A DNA stretch of 6,959 nt, taken from assembly GCA_027066725.1 (NCBI GenBank), contig JAMONC010000375.1:1-6959 (forward strand), read 5' to 3'. Shown here piece by piece: positions 4,645 through 6,959 of the stretch. Each line of letters begins with the position of its first letter. Position 1 is the first letter of the stretch. Source of the stretch: Desulfobacterales bacterium. Lineage in GTDB: Bacteria; Desulfobacterota; Dissulfuribacteria; Dissulfuribacterales; JAMONC01. The notes under the pieces are model-generated. The model was not told where the DNA came from and made no database searches. It saw only the letters and a list, made by a program, of their open reading frames with translations. The position numbers were made by a program, and so were the translations under genes.

Positions 4645-6959
4645 TTGAAACCTCTAAAACTTACAATGCGTGCCTTTGGCCCTTATGCAAATGAACAAAC
4701 CCTTGATTTTAGTGTCTTAAAGAATCGTTCTTTTTTCTTAATACATGGACCTACAGGTGCAGGTAAGACCTCTATATTAGATGCAATTTGTTTTGCTTTA
4801 TATGGAGATGCCTCAATTAGTGATCGCCAGCTTAGATATATGAGAAGTGATTATGCAGAACCTGATATCCTTACTGAGGTCATTTTTGAATTTGAATTAA
4901 GAGGAGATATTTACAGAGTTTTTAGAAGGCCTGAGCAACAAAGACCAAAGAAGAGGGGGAAGGGACATACTAAGGAGGCCGCAAAGGCTACTTTTTGGAG
5001 GCTTTTAAATAATGGGCAAGGCAGTGATAAATGGACAGTCATTACAAATGGCTGGGAGAAGGTAAATAAAGAAATAGAGCGGCTTATTGGTTTTAGAAGT
5101 GATCAATTTCGTCAAGTTGTAGTTTTACCTCAAGGAGAGTTTAGAAGGCTTCTTTCTGCAAATTCATTGGAACGTCAACAGATTCTTAAGGTCCTATTTC
5201 AAACAGATAGATACCGTAAGATTGAAGAGGCTTTAAAAGAAGAGACATATAATAGCAAAAAAGATATAGAAGGACTTTATGAGAAAAAACTATATATATT
5301 AAAACGCTTAGAAGTAGAAGATGAATCAGGACTTATAGATAAGATAGAAGGGTTTGTAGATAGAAAAAAGAGATTAGAAGATGAGATAAATAAATTAAAG
5401 AGTAGAAAAAGTCTTTTAGAAACAAGGCTTGATGAGGCAAAAAAGATATCAATTAAATTTGATGAGCTTAAAGATGCTAAAAAGTGCTTTAATCTCCTTA
5501 AAGAAAAAGAAGACATATTTCTTAAAAAGGAAGATAGATTAACTAGGGCAAAAAAAGCCTTATCCTTAAAGGACTTAGAAGAGTCTTTTATAAATGCGAA
5601 AAATGAGCTTAAAGAAATAAAAAGGCGCTTTAAAAAGGCATGGGATGACCTTGAATTAGCTAAGAGGGAAGAAAAAGATGCAAAAGAGGTATTAGCCAAG
5701 GAAAAGCTTAGAGAAAAGGAGGTTGATGAAATAAAAAATGAGGTTAATAGATTAAATGATCTTAAAACAATTCTTAATACCTTTTATGAAAAAGATTTAG
5801 AGCTTAAAGATGTAGAAAAAAGATTAGAGAAAATCGCTAATAATTTTAATAAAAAAGAAAGAGAGCTTAGTTTTCTTAAAGATGAAATAGAAAAGCTTAC
5901 TAAAAAGAGGGAGGTTCTCTTAGAAAAATCTTTAAGGCTCGAGATCAATAAAGGTCAATATGAAGAGCTAAGTAAGGCATATAAGTATAAAAAGGAACTA
6001 GAAGATATTAATAAGTCCTATATTAAAAAGAAGGCTGAGCTTTTAGATATAGAAGAAAAGTTAAAAAGGTTAGATAGAGAATGTAGCTTAGTCTCTAAAG
6101 AATTAGATGAGCTAGATGAAAAATGGCGTAAGGCTCAGGCATTTTTTTTAGCAAAAGAGTTAAAACCTGGTATGCCTTGTCCTGTATGTGGTTCTAAGAT
6201 ACATCCTTTCCCTGCAAAGTATGATGGCCAACTTCCTAGTGAATCGTCTATTAAAGCAAAAAAAGAGAGATTAAAGGAATTAGATGCCTCTATTAAAGAG
6301 ATTAGGAAAAAAAGAGACATTATTATGAATGACAAAGCGAAATTAGAGAGCAATATCAATTTTATTAGAGATTCATTGGGTAAATATCTTGATGAGTCCA
6401 TCATGGATATAAAAGAAAAATTAGCTGATGCTAAATCCCTATGGGAAAGTTCTAAGAGGGCACAGGCTGAACTTTTTAAGATAGAAAAGTTATTAGAAGA
6501 AAAAAGGACACTTAAAGATAAAACCAAAGAATCTTTGGAAATATTAAGAGATAGACTTCAAGAAGAAAAAGAGAAAAAAGCAGTTATCTTAAGTAGTATT
6601 AAAGATATTAAAGAAAGGATACCAAAAGAGCTTCGTAAAAAAGAAGAGCTAATAAATGCCATAAAAAGAGCACAACTTAAAGTTAAAGAGTTAGAGGAGT
6701 CATTTAAAAGGGCACAAGATAGATACAATAGAGCCTCTAAAAATCTAACAGAAAAAGAGACTGGTTTTCACTATGTTAAAAGGGATTTAGATAAGAAAAG
6801 GGGGGCTTTTTCTCTTATAAAAGAAAAATTTTTTGCTCGTATAAAAGAGATAGGTTTTAAAGATGTAGATGATTATAAAAATAGTCTATTAGAAAAAGAT
6901 GAAATAGAGAGATTAGAAACAGATATTAAGGAGTTTAAAGAAAGGCTTTTTGAAGCACA
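4645..6959 (+). CDS. sbcC: SbcC, Rad50-type ATPase subunit of SbcCD (3' end missing)
   Basis: SbcC is the SMC-like ATPase that pairs with SbcD to bind and process DNA ends. The frame is open from TTG 4645 to the window's end (771 codons). The N-terminus KPLKLTMRAFGPYA is typical of SbcC, and starting at the first ATG (4666) would remove the conserved beginning. Visible elements are Walker A GPTGAGKT (35-42) and the Q-loop LPQGEF (161-166, Gln163). A long Lys/Glu/Leu-rich coiled coil runs from about 195 to 505, the zinc hook CPVCGS (Cys512, Cys515) follows, and the return coil starts near 535 and is still running at the edge. The ABC signature, Walker B and D-loop must lie beyond the window. 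If the arms are equal, roughly 200 residues are missing, giving a total near the usual 1000-1050. The TTG start abuts the sbcD stop with no gap, implying coupled synthesis. Confidence 0.95.
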   Translation, partial: MKPLKLTMRAFGPYANEQTLDFSVLKNRSFFLIHGPTGAGKTSILDAICFALYGDASISDRQLRYMRSDYAEPDILTEVIFEFELRGDIYRVFRRPEQQRPKKRGKGHTKEAAKATFWRLLNNGQGSDKWTVITNGWEKVNKEIERLIGFRSDQFRQVVVLPQGEFRRLLSANSLERQQILKVLFQTDRYRKIEEALKEETYNSKKDIEGLYEKKLYILKRLEVEDESGLIDKIEGFVDRKKRLEDEINKLKSRKSLLETRLDEAKKISIKFDELKDAKKCFNLLKEKEDIFLKKEDRLTRAKKALSLKDLEESFINAKNELKEIKRRFKKAWDDLELAKREEKDAKEVLAKEKLREKEVDEIKNEVNRLNDLKTILNTFYEKDLELKDVEKRLEKIANNFNKKERELSFLKDEIEKLTKKREVLLEKSLRLEINKGQYEELSKAYKYKKELEDINKSYIKKKAELLDIEEKLKRLDRECSLVSKELDELDEKWRKAQAFFLAKELKPGMPCPVCGSKIHPFPAKYDGQLPSESSIKAKKERLKELDASIKEIRKKRDIIMNDKAKLESNINFIRDSLGKYLDESIMDIKEKLADAKSLWESSKRAQAELFKIEKLLEEKRTLKDKTKESLEILRDRLQEEKEKKAVILSSIKDIKERIPKELRKKEELINAIKRAQLKVKELEESFKRAQDRYNRASKNLTEKETGFHYVKRDLDKKRGAFSLIKEKFFARIKEIGFKDVDDYKNSLLEKDEIERLETDIKEFKERLFEA

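Noticed and set aside
4945..4989. Basic Lys/Arg/Gly-rich stretch in SbcC as an insertion or foreign segment
   Set aside because: A basic loop of this kind (RPKKRGKG) is normal at this place in bacterial SbcC proteins.
6142..6149. Run of eight T in sbcC as a frameshift or slippage site
   Set aside because: The frame continues intact straight into the zinc hook CPVC.
5277..6527. Minus-strand open frames at 5277-5699 and 6135-6527
   Set aside because: They are low-complexity Ser/Phe/Leu translations opposite the SbcC coiled coil, an expected artefact of AAA/GAA/AGA-rich DNA.

Overview
The window is A+T-rich bacterial DNA. All six genes are on the + strand and tightly packed, with many AGA/AGG and ATA codons and three start types: ATG, GTG (559) and TTG (4645). 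HdrC/HdrB-type iron-sulfur proteins and a stressosome-style regulator point to an anaerobe. A thermophilic or sulfur-metabolising lineage such as Desulfobacterota is plausible, but that is inference. The sequence has no rRNA or other marker to settle the taxon.

Region 1 (1-1872) is a signalling pair. The first gene, cut by the window's left edge, encodes an RsbX-like PP2C/SpoIIE-family phosphatase. It overlaps by 13 bp a gene for a 437-residue protein with an unusual design. Its N-terminal third looks like a complete but eroded RsbT-type (anti-sigma/serine kinase) ATPase fold. A helical linker follows, then a histidine-kinase-like core with recognisable ATP-binding boxes but Asp where the phospho-accepting His should be. 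RsbX and RsbT belong to the stressosome partner-switching pathway, so STAS proteins (RsbR/RsbS-like) are expected just upstream, outside the window.

Region 2 (1988-3404) holds hdrC-like and hdrB-like genes 4 bp apart. They encode a protein with two [4Fe-4S] motifs and one with two complete cysteine-rich CCG motifs. Together these resemble the disulfide-reducing half of a heterodisulfide reductase. No hdrA, hydrogenase or other electron-input gene lies beside them. A 115-bp gap with a possible promoter and no convincing terminator separates them from region 1, so co-transcription is possible but unproven.

Region 3 (3493-6959) is sbcD and sbcC, the bacterial Mre11-Rad50 nuclease pair. It has its own promoter candidate, whose TATAAT box is so close to the sbcD ATG that the mRNA may be nearly leaderless. 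sbcC starts at a TTG directly after the sbcD stop, behind a strong Shine-Dalgarno, and runs off the right edge after its zinc hook.

The most interesting part is the combination in regions 1 and 2: a partner-switching phosphatase, a double-ATPase protein with an eroded first domain and no phospho-acceptor His in the second, and an HdrCB thiol/disulfide module. This could be a redox-linked branch of stressosome-like signalling. The domain features are read from the sequence; the functional link is a hypothesis.
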